Assembly: GCF_001544755.2 (NCBI RefSeq) | Contig: NZ_FCOF02000035.1 | Location: forward strand, 1-64,000 | Length of the DNA: 64,000 nt | Source: Caballeronia catudaia | Lineage (GTDB): Bacteria; Pseudomonadota; Gammaproteobacteria; Burkholderiales; Burkholderiaceae | Direction of reading: 5' to 3' | Part shown: piece by piece, positions 1 to 8,994 of the stretch | How the letters are laid out: each line of letters starts with the position of its first letter | Position numbering within the stretch: position 1 is the stretch's first letter | The notes under the pieces: model-generated | Told to the model about the DNA's origin: nothing | The model's input: only the letters and a program-made list of their open reading frames with translations | The model's database searches: none | Position numbers and translations under genes: made by a program

Positions 1-80
1 GAAACGTGGCAGTCAAAGGAGCTAAATGTGTTACCCATGTCCTGACACACCTGTTACCCATGTCTCCGGTCTATACAAAA
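1..80. mobile_element. possible IS481-like terminal remnant
   Basis: The 13-mer TGTTACCCATGTC occurs twice as a direct repeat (29-41 and 52-64). From memory, this phrase is typical of the ends of, or regions upstream of, IS481-family transposases in Burkholderiaceae. No transposase is visible, and the window edge cuts off anything further left, so this could be the outer end of an element or a remnant. The identification is recollection rather than a search result. Confidence 0.35.
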
Positions 81-102
81 GTGGTTGAGTTGTAAGCTGT
101 AG

Positions 103-130
103 CAAAAGGGCACCGCAAGGTGCCCTTTTG
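103..130. terminator. bidirectional terminator-like hairpin
   Basis: Perfect 12-bp stem (CAAAAGGGCACC / GGTGCCCTTTTG) with a GCAA tetraloop. The arms carry A and T tracts, so it could terminate from either side. It lies between the left-edge remnant and the CHRD gene and probably ends a gene left of the window. Confidence 0.7.
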
Positions 131-250
131 CATTGGTTCGCGGGACGGGAAAGATATGCATCGCGAAGCCGTATGCTCTACGATGAGATCGCGGCTGATG
201 TCCGTACGGAGATTGGTCTTCGAGTTCTGGCCGTCACGAGGAGAGCAGGC

Positions 251-697
251 ATGATCGCGTTACGCAAAATGCATCGTCGTTGGACCGCAGGACTGGTTTG
301 TTCGCTCATCGCTTCGAGCACCGCACTCGCCGATACCGTCGCACTCAAAGCCAATCTGCAACCCTCGAGCGAAGTTCCGCCGCGCGTCAGCAAGGGCCAC
401 GGCATGCTCGACGCCACCTTCGACACCGACACGAAACTGCTCACCTGGACCGCGACCTACGCCGAGCTATCTGGCCCGGTGACGATGGCGCACTTCCACG
501 GCCCCGCGCCCGTCGGACAGAACGCGAAAGTCCAGCTGCCCGTCGATAAAAAAGCACTCGCGAGCCCGATGACAGGACAAGCAACGCTCACGGAGCAACA
601 GGTGATCGATCTCATGGCGGGGCAGTGGTACTTCAACGTTCACACGCAGGAAAACCCGACCGGCGAGATACGCGGTCAGGTGATGCCCGCCAACTGA
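251..697 (+). CDS. exported CHRD domain protein
   Basis: 148-residue protein with an N-terminal Arg/Lys-rich segment, a short hydrophobic core and an Ala-Leu-Ala-Asp junction near residue 28, read as a Sec signal peptide. The rest matches the CHRD fold: an AHFHGPAPVGQNA segment mid-protein, then YFNVHTQENPTGEIRGQV at the C-terminus. CHRD domains occur in chordin and in many bacterial exported proteins whose function is not established. I chose the ATG at 251 because GAGGAG lies just upstream and it places the signal peptide at the N-terminus; an in-frame upstream ATG at 128 lies inside the preceding hairpin. Confidence 0.85.
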   Translation: MIALRKMHRRWTAGLVCSLIASSTALADTVALKANLQPSSEVPPRVSKGHGMLDATFDTDTKLLTWTATYAELSGPVTMAHFHGPAPVGQNAKVQLPVDKKALASPMTGQATLTEQQVIDLMAGQWYFNVHTQENPTGEIRGQVMPAN

Positions 698-722
698 CGC
701 AAGCAAGAGCGACAAACCGTCG

Positions 723-1667
723 ATGAGCTGGCAAAGCGTCCTGGCTTGCTGGTGTGTGCGCACAGGCATGCGTCCTCATTCGGCGAAACCGCAACTCGAC
801 GTCGAGTTCGCGCGAAGATACGCATCCCGTCGACTGTGGACGCCGCGCGTGCCGAAAGGTTGGCAGCTCGATATCCGCGATACGAGCGCCGATGCTCCAT
901 TGCGCGGCGAATGGCTCACGCCCGCGACGATCCCCAGCGCAACCATCCTCTACCTTCACGGCGGCGGCTATTACTTCTGCTCGCCGCGCAGTCACCGTGC
1001 GATCACGTTCGGCCTGGCGACGCGGGCAAACGCGCGCGTCTTTTCACTGGCCTATCGACTTGCGCCGGAACATCGCTTTCCGGCTGCGCTCGACGATAGC
1101 GTCGCCGCCTACCGCCGTTTGCTCGCCGATGGCGTTCTCGCGCAATCGATCGTGATCGCGGGCGATTCCGCTGGCGGCGGCCTCGCGCTCGCGACACTGC
1201 TCGCATTGCGCGATGCAGCCGATCCGTTGCCCGCCGCGGCGGTCCTGTTCTCGCCGTGGACGGACCTGACCTGCAGCGGCGATTCGATGCGACTCAACGA
1301 TGGCCGCGATCCGATGTATCACGCGTCGGTGTTTCCACGCGTGGCCGCGCAGTATCTCGGCGCCGCCGACGCCCGCGATCCCCGCGCATCGCCGCTATTC
1401 GGAGACTTCGCCGGCTTGCCGCCGCTCCTGATCCACGTCGGCGACACGGAACTGCTGCTCGACGATTCGACGCGCGTCGCGACAAAAGCGCGCGCTGCGG
1501 GCGTTCGCGTCGACGTCGAAATCTGGCGCAAGGTTCCGCATATCTTTCAGATCTGGGCGCCGTTCATGCCGGAAGCGCGTGACGCGCTCACACATGCCGC
1601 TGCGTTCATCGAAGCGGCGACGTCGGCAGCGCGGGCTCATCGTCCACTCAAAACCTCGATCGTCTGA
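723..1667 (+). CDS. alpha/beta hydrolase, hormone-sensitive-lipase type esterase
   Basis: 314 residues. The oxyanion motif HGGG lies at 79-82, the nucleophile in GDSAGG is Ser149, the acid is probably Asp241 (or Asp247) in the GDTELLLDD segment, and the catalytic His is His273 in VPHIF. This is the HSL (esterase family IV) arrangement, expected to hydrolyse short or medium-chain carboxyl esters; the substrate cannot be told from sequence. No signal peptide is evident, so it is likely cytoplasmic. It follows the CHRD gene by 25 bp and its 3' end overlaps the convergent EcsC gene by 31 bp. Confidence 0.88.
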   Translation: MSWQSVLACWCVRTGMRPHSAKPQLDVEFARRYASRRLWTPRVPKGWQLDIRDTSADAPLRGEWLTPATIPSATILYLHGGGYYFCSPRSHRAITFGLATRANARVFSLAYRLAPEHRFPAALDDSVAAYRRLLADGVLAQSIVIAGDSAGGGLALATLLALRDAADPLPAAAVLFSPWTDLTCSGDSMRLNDGRDPMYHASVFPRVAAQYLGAADARDPRASPLFGDFAGLPPLLIHVGDTELLLDDSTRVATKARAAGVRVDVEIWRKVPHIFQIWAPFMPEARDALTHAAAFIEAATSAARAHRPLKTSIV

Positions 1668-2485
1668 TATGCGCGCTCGACGGCCGAGGCGCCATAGCGC
1701 CGCTCCAGCCTGCGCACGGTGAAGTGGCCATGCGCCATCTGCTGGAAGTGATCGATGAACACCGTGTTGACCATCGCGCCGAGCACCGCGCCGATCGCGG
1801 GAATCGACTTCGCCGCCACTTGCTCGCTGACCTGCACCGAGAAGCGCGACGCGATCGTCTGCAAGAACTTGAGCAGCGCCGTCGAGCCATGACTGCTCAG
1901 CCCCTTCGCGGCGACTTCACTGGTCGCGCGCGAAACCGACTGCGCGAGCGCGCCCCGCACGATGAAGTAGCCGATATCGGCGTTGTCGTCGCTGGCTTTG
2001 GCGCCGCCCATGCCGAGCACCATCAGGCATTGCAATTGCGTTTCGACGCGATGCACGTCTTCGCCCTCGCTGCGCGCGATATCGCAGATCGAGCGGAACA
2101 TCAGCGTGGTCGTGACCGGCAGTTCGACCGGAAGCGCGAAAAGTCCGAACGCGCCGCCCGCCGCGCCCGTCGTCGCGACGGCCAGCTTGTGCATCAGGTT
2201 ATGCGGCTTGTCGGGCGGCGGCGCGAGCAACGAATCCGATGGCGCGCTCTTGCCGATCGTGCGTAGCGCGAGCTGAAGGCACTTCCTGAGCGCGAGCTGC
2301 GTCGCTTCATCGACTTTTTCCTGCGCGACGGACGGCAAGCGTCCCATCAGTTTTTCGATGGGCGCACCGACGACGCTCGCGAGCTTCATCGTCAGCGACG
2401 GGCTTTCCAGCAATTCTTTCGCGCGCGATAGGGCCGCGAAATCTTCGGGCGTGAGCGGCGAGGTGATGATCGGCGTCGGTTCCAT
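1637..2485 (-). CDS. EcsC family protein
   Basis: 282 residues from the ATG at 2485; a start at 2521 is also open. The Gly/Ala-rich central segment (GAAGGAFGLFALPVELPVTTTLMFRSI) and the following acidic, Arg-rich helix are typical of the EcsC family, named after the third gene of the Bacillus ecs locus, whose biochemical role is unclear. The hydrophobic core suggests peripheral or partial membrane association. It is convergent with the esterase gene (3' overlap) and divergent from the drug exporter. Confidence 0.8.
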   Translation of the reverse strand: MEPTPIITSPLTPEDFAALSRAKELLESPSLTMKLASVVGAPIEKLMGRLPSVAQEKVDEATQLALRKCLQLALRTIGKSAPSDSLLAPPPDKPHNLMHKLAVATTGAAGGAFGLFALPVELPVTTTLMFRSICDIARSEGEDVHRVETQLQCLMVLGMGGAKASDDNADIGYFIVRGALAQSVSRATSEVAAKGLSSHGSTALLKFLQTIASRFSVQVSEQVAAKSIPAIGAVLGAMVNTVFIDHFQQMAHGHFTVRRLERRYGASAVERAYQTIEVLSGR

Positions 2486-2591
2486 GCGATGTTTCCAGTC
2501 CGGAGAAGGGTGATTCGGCACGCAGAATTAGAGTATGCCCGCGTGCTATGATTCCATTTCCGTTGACTCGTCAATCATTGCGCCCGCAAAT

Positions 2592-4187
2592 ATGGCCGTT
2601 CATACAGCCGCGCATCATTCCAGCGGACAGGTTTTGCCTTTTCGCGAATCCCTCATGGCGATGCTGGGCGTCTCGTTCGTCACGATGCTCGTCGCGCTCG
2701 ATCAGACCGTGGTCGGCACCGCGCTGCCGACAATCGTCGCCGAGCTCAAGGGGTTCGATCTCTACGCGTGGGTCGCCACGTCCTATCTTCTGACGTCCGT
2801 CATCACCGTGCCGATTTTCGGCCGGCTCGGCGACTACTACGGCCGCAAGCCGTTCGTGATCGCGTCGATCGTCGTGTTCACTGTTGCTTCCGTGCTGTGC
2901 GGGCTCGCCAACAGCATGATGTTCCTCGTGCTCGCGCGCGGTTTGCAGGGCATCGGCGGCGGGATGCTCGTCGGTACTGCGTTCGCCTGCATCGCCGATC
3001 TTTTTCCGGACAATGTCGTGCGCCTGCGCTGGCAAGTGCTGATGAGCTCCGCGTTCGGAATCGCGAATGCGGTCGGGCCGTCGCTCGGCGGCATTCTCAC
3101 GCAATATTACGGCTGGCGGTCGGTGTTCTACGTCAACTTGCCGGTGGGCGTCATCTCGCTGTTTTTTGTATGGCGTTTCCTGCCGCATCTGCGTCACGTC
3201 GCGCACGAAGGCAAGATGCGTCTCGACTGGCCCGGCGCCGCGCTGATCGCGGTGGTGCTAGGCGCGCTGCAATTGCTCGTCGAAATGTTGCCGAAGTACG
3301 GTTTCAGCGCCGAAACCACCGTTTTGCTTGCGATGAGCATCGCCGCCGGCTTCGCGCTGTGGAAATGGGAGACGCGCTGCGACTACGCGATCCTGCCCAT
3401 CGACATGTTCCGCAACAAGGCGCTCGCCGCGCTCTTCACGCTCGGGATTCTCGGCGGCTTTACGATGTTCTCGCTGCTGTTCTACGCACCGCTGCTGTTC
3501 CAGGGCGGGTTCGGCATGTCGCCGAAAGACGCGGGCATGATGATCACACCGCTCGTCGTGTTCATCACGATCGGGAGTATCGTGAACGGACGCATCGTGA
3601 CGCGGCTCAAGAACGCGAATCTCATGCTGTACGTCGGCTTCGCGCTGCTCGCGGTGTCGTGCCTGGGCGTCGTCGTCGCCACGCACAACATGCCGCGCTC
3701 GCTGCTGCTCGTGGTCATGCTGCTCGGCGGCCTCGGCCTCGGCTTCGTGATGCCGAATCTCACCGTATTCGCGCAGCAGACGGCTGGGCGCGCGCATCTC
3801 GGCATCGCGACCGCTTTGCTGCAATCGTTGCGTATGATCGGCGGGATGATCGGCACCGCGCTCACCGGCACGCTCGTGAGCCATCTGTACGCGAGCGGCG
3901 TGAACATCGCTCTCGAAAAGGATGACGCGATGCACTGGGCGAGCGATCTCGCCGATCCGCAGATTCTCATCAATCGCGAAGGGCAGCAGACGCTGCTCGC
4001 GCAACTGACGGCGGCGGGGCATAACGGCGCGATGCTGCTCGAAGCGGCGCGTGAGGCGCTCGTCGCCGCGATTCACATCGGTCTCGCGCTGGCGGCATTG
4101 GTGGCCGTGGTGTCGTTGTGGCAATCGCGCCGCGTGCCGCCGGTGCGCCTGAAGGGACCGCAGGAACCGGTCATCCTCGCCGAATGA
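2592..4187 (+). CDS. MFS drug exporter, DHA2 (EmrB/QacA) family
   Basis: 531 residues with about 14 predicted membrane segments, the size expected for DHA2 proton/drug antiporters. Motif A-like loop GRLGDYYGRKP lies after TM2, an ALDQTVVGTALPTI segment in TM1 is the DHA2 signature, and the motif C-like antiporter region (SSAFGIANAVGPSLGG) follows. Start chosen at the ATG at 2592, directly before the hydrophilic N-terminus; the open frame extends back to 2535. The stop overlaps the MarR start (ATGA), so exporter and regulator are translationally coupled. Substrate unknown. Confidence 0.9.
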   Translation: MAVHTAAHHSSGQVLPFRESLMAMLGVSFVTMLVALDQTVVGTALPTIVAELKGFDLYAWVATSYLLTSVITVPIFGRLGDYYGRKPFVIASIVVFTVASVLCGLANSMMFLVLARGLQGIGGGMLVGTAFACIADLFPDNVVRLRWQVLMSSAFGIANAVGPSLGGILTQYYGWRSVFYVNLPVGVISLFFVWRFLPHLRHVAHEGKMRLDWPGAALIAVVLGALQLLVEMLPKYGFSAETTVLLAMSIAAGFALWKWETRCDYAILPIDMFRNKALAALFTLGILGGFTMFSLLFYAPLLFQGGFGMSPKDAGMMITPLVVFITIGSIVNGRIVTRLKNANLMLYVGFALLAVSCLGVVVATHNMPRSLLLVVMLLGGLGLGFVMPNLTVFAQQTAGRAHLGIATALLQSLRMIGGMIGTALTGTLVSHLYASGVNIALEKDDAMHWASDLADPQILINREGQQTLLAQLTAAGHNGAMLLEAAREALVAAIHIGLALAALVAVVSLWQSRRVPPVRLKGPQEPVILAE

Positions 4188-4675
4188 CTACGGAAATCGA
4201 AAGCATGAATGAACAGGACCGTATCGCCGTGATACAGCAGTTCGGGCGCACGTATCGCACGTTCATGTCGGCGTTCGAAGCGGCCGTCGGCCAGCCGATG
4301 CCGCGCTGGCGCATCCTGCTCGCGCTGCACGAGCATGCGGGCGTGCTGTCGCAGAAGAAGCTCGTCGAGCGTTTGAAGGTCGATCCGGGCGCGTTGACGC
4401 GGCAACTCAAGACGCTCGAAGGGCTCGGCTGGATCGTGCGCAGCGTCGACGCGCGCGACAACCGCGTATCGAATGTCGCGCTGACGGCGCAAGGGCGCGC
4501 GGTCGCGGAAGAAAGCCTGCCGCGCCGCAACGCGTTCCTGCACGACACGATGGCGTCGCTGCCCGACGAGGCCATCGAAGCCTTGTCGAGCGCGCTGCAC
4601 ATGTTCGAGGGGCGCATTCAGGAAGTGGCGGCCGCGAACGCGTCGCAGGCGGCCGCCGTCGTAGATCGCGTTTAA
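4184..4675 (+). CDS. MarR family transcriptional regulator
   Basis: 163 residues with a winged helix-turn-helix (LSQKKLVERLKVDPGALTRQ) followed by the wing DARDNRVSNVALTAQG, both classic MarR features. The ATG at 4184 overlaps the exporter stop; a second in-frame ATG at 4205 is also possible. Sitting as the second gene of the exporter operon, it most likely represses that operon and is relieved by a transported or aromatic ligand. The gene ends tail-to-tail with the D-amino acid deaminase gene; their stop codons overlap. Confidence 0.88.
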   Translation: MTTEIESMNEQDRIAVIQQFGRTYRTFMSAFEAAVGQPMPRWRILLALHEHAGVLSQKKLVERLKVDPGALTRQLKTLEGLGWIVRSVDARDNRVSNVALTAQGRAVAEESLPRRNAFLHDTMASLPDEAIEALSSALHMFEGRIQEVAAANASQAAAVVDRV

Positions 4676-5946
4676 AAGAACGTTTCGATCACTTCGGTGA
4701 CGCGATACTTCGGATCGACGACGAGAATCTGACGCCACTTGTCGAAGGTCAGGCACGGGTGCGAGATGTCGAACGCGATCATGTCGCCCACTTTCAGATC
4801 GTCGCCCGGCTTGATGCGCAAATACGCGTGCTGATCCATCAGGCCGAAAATCTCCCAGCCCTCGTCCGGCGATACATCGCGCGGCGCATCGTTGCCCGGA
4901 CGATAGTGCTTCGCCGGCTCGGGCATGCCCGCATCGAACGCGGAATCGCGCTTGCCGAGCCCGATGATCGCGCGATCCGGTTCCGGAATTGACTGCACAT
5001 ACGCCCACAATTGCAGCGCGGGTTTCAAACCCTGGCCCATCTTTTTCGCGATCGGATTGCGCGCGAAAATTTCGTTCTGCGCTTTCTTGTAGATGCCGAC
5101 GTCATGCGTCAGATAGCAGCCCGGACGCAGCACGACTTCGATGGCGTCGCTGTTCGCCTTCGCGAATTCGTCGGCGACGACGTCGTACCATGCCGAACCC
5201 GCGCCTGACAGAATCGCCGGCTTGCGCGCGATCTTGCCTTCCGCGTTCAGCTTGCGCGTGATGTCCACCGCGCTTTGCAGAAACTCACGCACCTTCGTTT
5301 CGTCCTGCAGCACGCCTTCATACAACTCGATGCCCGCGAGCTCGATCGTGCCTTGCCAGCGCGCGATCGCGGCGAGCACGGCCTCGCGCTGCGCGTCGTC
5401 GCGCACGCCGGTGCGGCCGCCCGGCACGCCGAGTTCGATCAGCACATTCAGTTTCTTGCGCACTGAACTGAAGAATTCGCCGAGCTGATCGACGCCATCG
5501 GCCGAATCCACCAGACAGAAGAATTCGAAATTCGCGTCCGTGAGCAACTCCGCGATCATGCCCATGTTGCGTTTGCCGACGAGCTGATTCGCCAGCAGGA
5601 TGCGATGCACGCCGCCGCGATACGCCGCGCGCACCTGATGCGCCGTCGCGAGCGTGATGCCCCACGCGCCGGTGTCGAGCTGACGGCGAAAGAGTTGCGG
5701 CGCCATCGTCGTCTTGCCGTGCGGCGCGAGCTTCACGCCGTATTCGCCGACGAACGCCTGCATCCACTTGAGGTTGTGCTCGATCCGATCGGAATAGAGC
5801 ACGGCGGCGGGCAGGCTCACGTCCTCTTCGAGCAGGTTCCATTGCAGGCGCGACGCGTCGTTCAACTGGATGCTCGTGCCCGGCACCATGCCGAGACCCT
5901 TGCCGAACGGGTCGATCGTCGCGTTCTGATAGTTTGTAACTTTCAT
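4672..5946 (-). CDS. PLP-dependent D-amino acid deaminase (DSD1 type)
   Basis: 424 residues. An N-terminal alanine-racemase-like barrel carries the PLP lysine Lys78 in LAPHGKTTMAP, and the C-terminal domain has a His-Pro-Cys pair (His396, Cys398) matching the zinc ligands of eukaryotic-type D-serine dehydratases. The family comprises D-serine/D-threonine dehydratases and related aldolases; 'amino acid deaminase' is the safest call. Start ATG at 5946 has GGAG upstream. It diverges from the RpiR regulator and belongs with the D-aminoacylase and RidA genes, which supply its D-amino acid and clear its imine product. Confidence 0.85.
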   Translation of the reverse strand: MKVTNYQNATIDPFGKGLGMVPGTSIQLNDASRLQWNLLEEDVSLPAAVLYSDRIEHNLKWMQAFVGEYGVKLAPHGKTTMAPQLFRRQLDTGAWGITLATAHQVRAAYRGGVHRILLANQLVGKRNMGMIAELLTDANFEFFCLVDSADGVDQLGEFFSSVRKKLNVLIELGVPGGRTGVRDDAQREAVLAAIARWQGTIELAGIELYEGVLQDETKVREFLQSAVDITRKLNAEGKIARKPAILSGAGSAWYDVVADEFAKANSDAIEVVLRPGCYLTHDVGIYKKAQNEIFARNPIAKKMGQGLKPALQLWAYVQSIPEPDRAIIGLGKRDSAFDAGMPEPAKHYRPGNDAPRDVSPDEGWEIFGLMDQHAYLRIKPGDDLKVGDMIAFDISHPCLTFDKWRQILVVDPKYRVTEVIETFF

Positions 5947-6014
5947 GTGCTGCCACTCCATCGTCCGTTTAAATTAGCCTCGTGCATGATCCAATGCGCA
6001 CCAAGGTTGACGGT

Positions 6015-6065
6015 GCTATGTTAATCAAAGTAGCATCGTCGATGGAAATGTTATTTAGTAACATG
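6015..6065. promoter_or_regulatory. candidate RpiR operators in the divergent promoter region
   Basis: Two inverted repeats lie between the divergent deaminase and regulator genes: TGCTA/TAGCA with a 12-bp spacer (6015-6036) and ATGTTA-TTTAG-TAACAT (6049-6065). The region is markedly AT-rich for this genome. The second palindrome starts 44 bp before the rpiR-type start codon, a natural position for autoregulation and for control of both directions. Confidence 0.55.
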
Positions 6066-6092
6066 CGCTGCTCGTAAACCCTCAGAGACAAC

Positions 6093-6980
6093 ATGAACGG
6101 CCACGCCGACTCGCTCAGCATCGATATCGTCGCACGCATCGCCGAACGCGCGCCCGAGTTGCGCAGCGCGGAGCGCAAGGTCGCCGCGCTGATTCTCGAC
6201 GACATCGTGAGCGCGTCGCGCGCGAGCATCGGCGCGCTAGCGGACAAGGCCGAGGTCAGCGTCGCGACGGTCACGCGTTTCGCGAAGGCGGTTGGTTGCG
6301 AGGACGTGCGCGAACTGAAGCTGCGGCTTGCGCAGGCCGCGGGCGTCGGGCAGCGTTTTTTCAGGCGCGATCCGGATGCGGTGCCTGATTCGCTCGCTGC
6401 GCGCATCTTCGAGGAAGTGCAGGCGACGCTCGCACAAAATCAGGGCGCGCTCGCTGCCGCGCCAATCGCCGAGGCCGCCGACGCGCTCGCGGCGGCGTCG
6501 ATGATCTACGTGTTCGGCATGGGCGGCGGCTCGACCGCGCTCGCCGATGAGATGCGCTTTCGCCTCGTGCGGCTCGGGCGGCCGGTCGCGTCCTATCAGG
6601 ACGGGCTGTTGCAGCGCATGGTGGCGTCGACGTTGTCGAGAGAGCAGGTCGTCATCGCGCTTTCCGTGACGGGGCAGACGCCCGAGATGGTCGACAACTG
6701 CCGCCTCGCGCGCGAGTACGGCGCGCGCGTGATCGCACTGACCGCGCCCGCGTCGCCGCTCGGTGCGCTGGCGGACTGGCTGATTCCCGTCATCGCGATC
6801 GAAACCGACTTCATCTACAAGCCGTCGTCGTCGCGCTACGCGATGATGATGGCGCTCGATTTGCTCGTCACCGAACTGGCCGTCAAGCAGGCCGATCACA
6901 GCCGTGAACTCTTGCGACGCATGAAGCTCGCGCTCGATTCGCATCGCGGCGGCGGCGAGCGTCAACCCTTGGGAGACTGA
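6093..6980 (+). CDS. RpiR/MurR family regulator (HTH + SIS)
   Basis: 295 residues: an N-terminal HTH_6 domain (about residues 15-85, containing SIGALADKAEVSVATVTRFAKAVG) and a SIS sugar-isomerase-fold domain (about 125-255, containing VFGMGGGSTALADEMRFRL and SVTGQTPEMVD). SIS domains normally bind phosphosugars; here the neighbours are D-amino-acid genes, so the effector may be different. It is divergent from the deaminase gene and 2 bp upstream of the D-aminoacylase gene, so it should control both sides through the palindromes at 6015-6065. Confidence 0.9.
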   Translation: MNGHADSLSIDIVARIAERAPELRSAERKVAALILDDIVSASRASIGALADKAEVSVATVTRFAKAVGCEDVRELKLRLAQAAGVGQRFFRRDPDAVPDSLAARIFEEVQATLAQNQGALAAAPIAEAADALAAASMIYVFGMGGGSTALADEMRFRLVRLGRPVASYQDGLLQRMVASTLSREQVVIALSVTGQTPEMVDNCRLAREYGARVIALTAPASPLGALADWLIPVIAIETDFIYKPSSSRYAMMMALDLLVTELAVKQADHSRELLRRMKLALDSHRGGGERQPLGD

Positions 6981-6982
6981 TC

Positions 6983-8461
6983 ATGGAAGAAGCCGACACG
7001 CTGATCATCGGCGCGCGATTGATCGATGGCACGGGCGCCCCGGCCGTTGCACGCGATGTCGCGGTGCGCGACGGGCGCATCGTCGCGATCGTCGAGCCGG
7101 GCGGTTTGTCCGCATGGAGCGCCGATGAAACGTTCGATGCGCAGGGCAAAGTGCTCGCGCCCGGTTTCATCGACGTCCACACGCACGACGACACGCACGT
7201 GATCCGCTCGCCGCAGATGATGCCGAAGATCACGCAGGGCGTGACGACGGTGATCGTCGGCAATTGCGGGATCAGCGCGTCGCCGGTGACGCTGAGGGGC
7301 GCTCCGCCCGATCCGATGAACCTGCTCGGCGATGCCGCCGCGTTCAAGTATCCGACCTTCGCCGCGTATGTCGACGCCGTGAACGACGCGCGTCCCACGG
7401 TGAACGTCGGCGCGCTGATCGGGCATACCGCGCTGCGCAACAATCATATGGACCGGCTGGATCGCGCCGCTTCGAGCGATGAAGTCGCGGCGATGCGCGC
7501 GCAGCTCGAAGAAGCGCTCGATAACGGCGCGCTCGGCCTGTCGAGCGGGCTCGCGTACGGATCGGCGTTCAACGCGCCGCCGGAGGAATTGCAGGCGCTC
7601 GCCGAGCCGCTCGCAAAAGCGGGCGCGCTTTACACGACGCATATGCGCACCGAGTTCGACGCCATTCTCGACGCGATGGACGAGGCGTACCGCGTCGGGC
7701 GTCATGCGCGTGTGCCGGTGGTGATTTCGCATCTTAAGTGCGCGGGGCCGTCGAACTGGGGGCGCAGCACGGAGGTGCTGAAGTCCATCGAAGCCACGCG
7801 CGAAGGACAGCCTATCGGCTGCGATTGCTATCCGTACAACCGCAGTTCGTCGACGCTGGATTTGAAGCAGGTAACGGGCGATATCGACATCACGGTCACA
7901 TGGTCGACGCCTCATCCCGAGATGGCGGGCAAGCTGATCCGCGAAGTCGCCGATGAGTGGAAGGTGACGCAGCAGGAAGCCGCGAAGCGGCTGCAACCGG
8001 CGGGCGCGGTGTATCACAACATGTCGGAAGACGACGTGCGGCGCATCCTCTCGCATCCCGCGACGATGGTCGGCTCGGACGGCTTGCCGAACGATCCGCT
8101 GCCGCATCCGCGCTTGTGGGGCGCGTTTCCGCGTGTGCTTGGCCACTACGCGCGCGACACGGCGCTGATTTCGCTCGAAGAAGCCGTGCGCAAGATGACG
8201 AGCTTGTCGGCGCGGCGTTTCAGTCTTGTCGAGCGCGGTGAAATCCGGGTGGGCTATCACGCGGATCTCGTCGTGTTCGATCCCGAGCGCGTGCGCGATG
8301 CCGCGACGTTCGCCACGCCGCAGCAGCCGGCGGACGGCATCGACGCGGTGTGGGTGAACGGGGTTTTGACGTATCGCGAGCGGGCCGTGACCGGCGCGCG
8401 CGCGGGACGTTTCGTGGCGCGCGGCGCTGCATCGAAGCTGGATGCGGCGGGCGCGTTCTGA
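6983..8461 (+). CDS. N-acyl-D-amino-acid deacylase (D-aminoacylase)
   Basis: 492-residue amidohydrolase. The metal motif His66-x-His68 lies in DVHTHDD, Cys95 in GNCGIS aligns with the bridging cysteine of Alcaligenes D-aminoacylase, a SHLKC segment holds a later metal His, and GSDGLPND supplies the catalytic Asp. It should hydrolyse N-acyl-D-amino acids to carboxylate and free D-amino acid in the cytoplasm. It is preceded by the RpiR gene with a 2-bp gap and followed by the RidA gene, so the three are probably one transcript. Confidence 0.9.
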   Translation: MEEADTLIIGARLIDGTGAPAVARDVAVRDGRIVAIVEPGGLSAWSADETFDAQGKVLAPGFIDVHTHDDTHVIRSPQMMPKITQGVTTVIVGNCGISASPVTLRGAPPDPMNLLGDAAAFKYPTFAAYVDAVNDARPTVNVGALIGHTALRNNHMDRLDRAASSDEVAAMRAQLEEALDNGALGLSSGLAYGSAFNAPPEELQALAEPLAKAGALYTTHMRTEFDAILDAMDEAYRVGRHARVPVVISHLKCAGPSNWGRSTEVLKSIEATREGQPIGCDCYPYNRSSSTLDLKQVTGDIDITVTWSTPHPEMAGKLIREVADEWKVTQQEAAKRLQPAGAVYHNMSEDDVRRILSHPATMVGSDGLPNDPLPHPRLWGAFPRVLGHYARDTALISLEEAVRKMTSLSARRFSLVERGEIRVGYHADLVVFDPERVRDAATFATPQQPADGIDAVWVNGVLTYRERAVTGARAGRFVARGAASKLDAAGAF

Positions 8462-8492
8462 AGATTGATTGTTTTGGCAAAGGATTAAAACG

Positions 8493-8873
8493 ATGAAGCG
8501 TTATGGCGTGGAAGGTGGCAAGGGACAAGGCGGCGCGCATATGCCGTTCGCACGCGCGGTCGAGGCCGATGGCTGGCTGTTCGTGTCGGGCCAGACGCCG
8601 ATGGAAGACGGCGAGGTGATCAACGGCGGCATCGTCGAGCAATCGCACAAGACGATTCAGAATGTCATCGCCATTTTGAAAGAGGCGGGTTACGGCACGG
8701 AACACGTCGTGCGCTGCGGCGTGTGGCTCGACGATCCGCGCGACTTCGCGTCGTTCAACAAGGTCTTCAAGGAATACTTCGGCGCGAATCCGCCGGCGCG
8801 CGCCTGCGTGGTTTCGTCGATGGTCGTCGACTGCAAGGTCGAGGTGGATTGCGTGGCTTATAAGAAGGCGTAA
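8493..8873 (+). CDS. RidA family enamine/imine deaminase
   Basis: 126 residues of a YjgF/YER057c/UK114 fold. The conserved VSGQTP segment and the NPPARACV segment with the substrate-binding Arg are present, as is the GTEHVVRCGVWL region. Start at 8493 is preceded by AAAGGA; an upstream in-frame start at 8469 lacks a ribosome binding site. RidA enzymes hydrolyse reactive imines made by PLP deaminases, which fits the gene's place in this D-amino acid cluster. Confidence 0.88.
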   Translation: MKRYGVEGGKGQGGAHMPFARAVEADGWLFVSGQTPMEDGEVINGGIVEQSHKTIQNVIAILKEAGYGTEHVVRCGVWLDDPRDFASFNKVFKEYFGANPPARACVVSSMVVDCKVEVDCVAYKKA

Positions 8874-8941
8874 GAAGGCGTGTGCAGTGATATCTCTCGC
8901 GCTCACTGAAGACCTCTGCTAAACGGACTCTTGTCGCCGTC

Positions 8942-8970
8942 GGGCCGCTTTCCTTGATAGGCAGCGGCCC
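8942..8970. terminator. hairpin between convergent genes
   Basis: GGGCCGCT/AGCGGCCC stem with a 13-nt loop between the ridA-type gene and the convergent lipoprotein gene. There is no T tract on either side, so termination would be weak or factor-assisted. Confidence 0.4.
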
Positions 8971-8994
8971 ACTCCCTTCGCTAGCCCATCGTCC

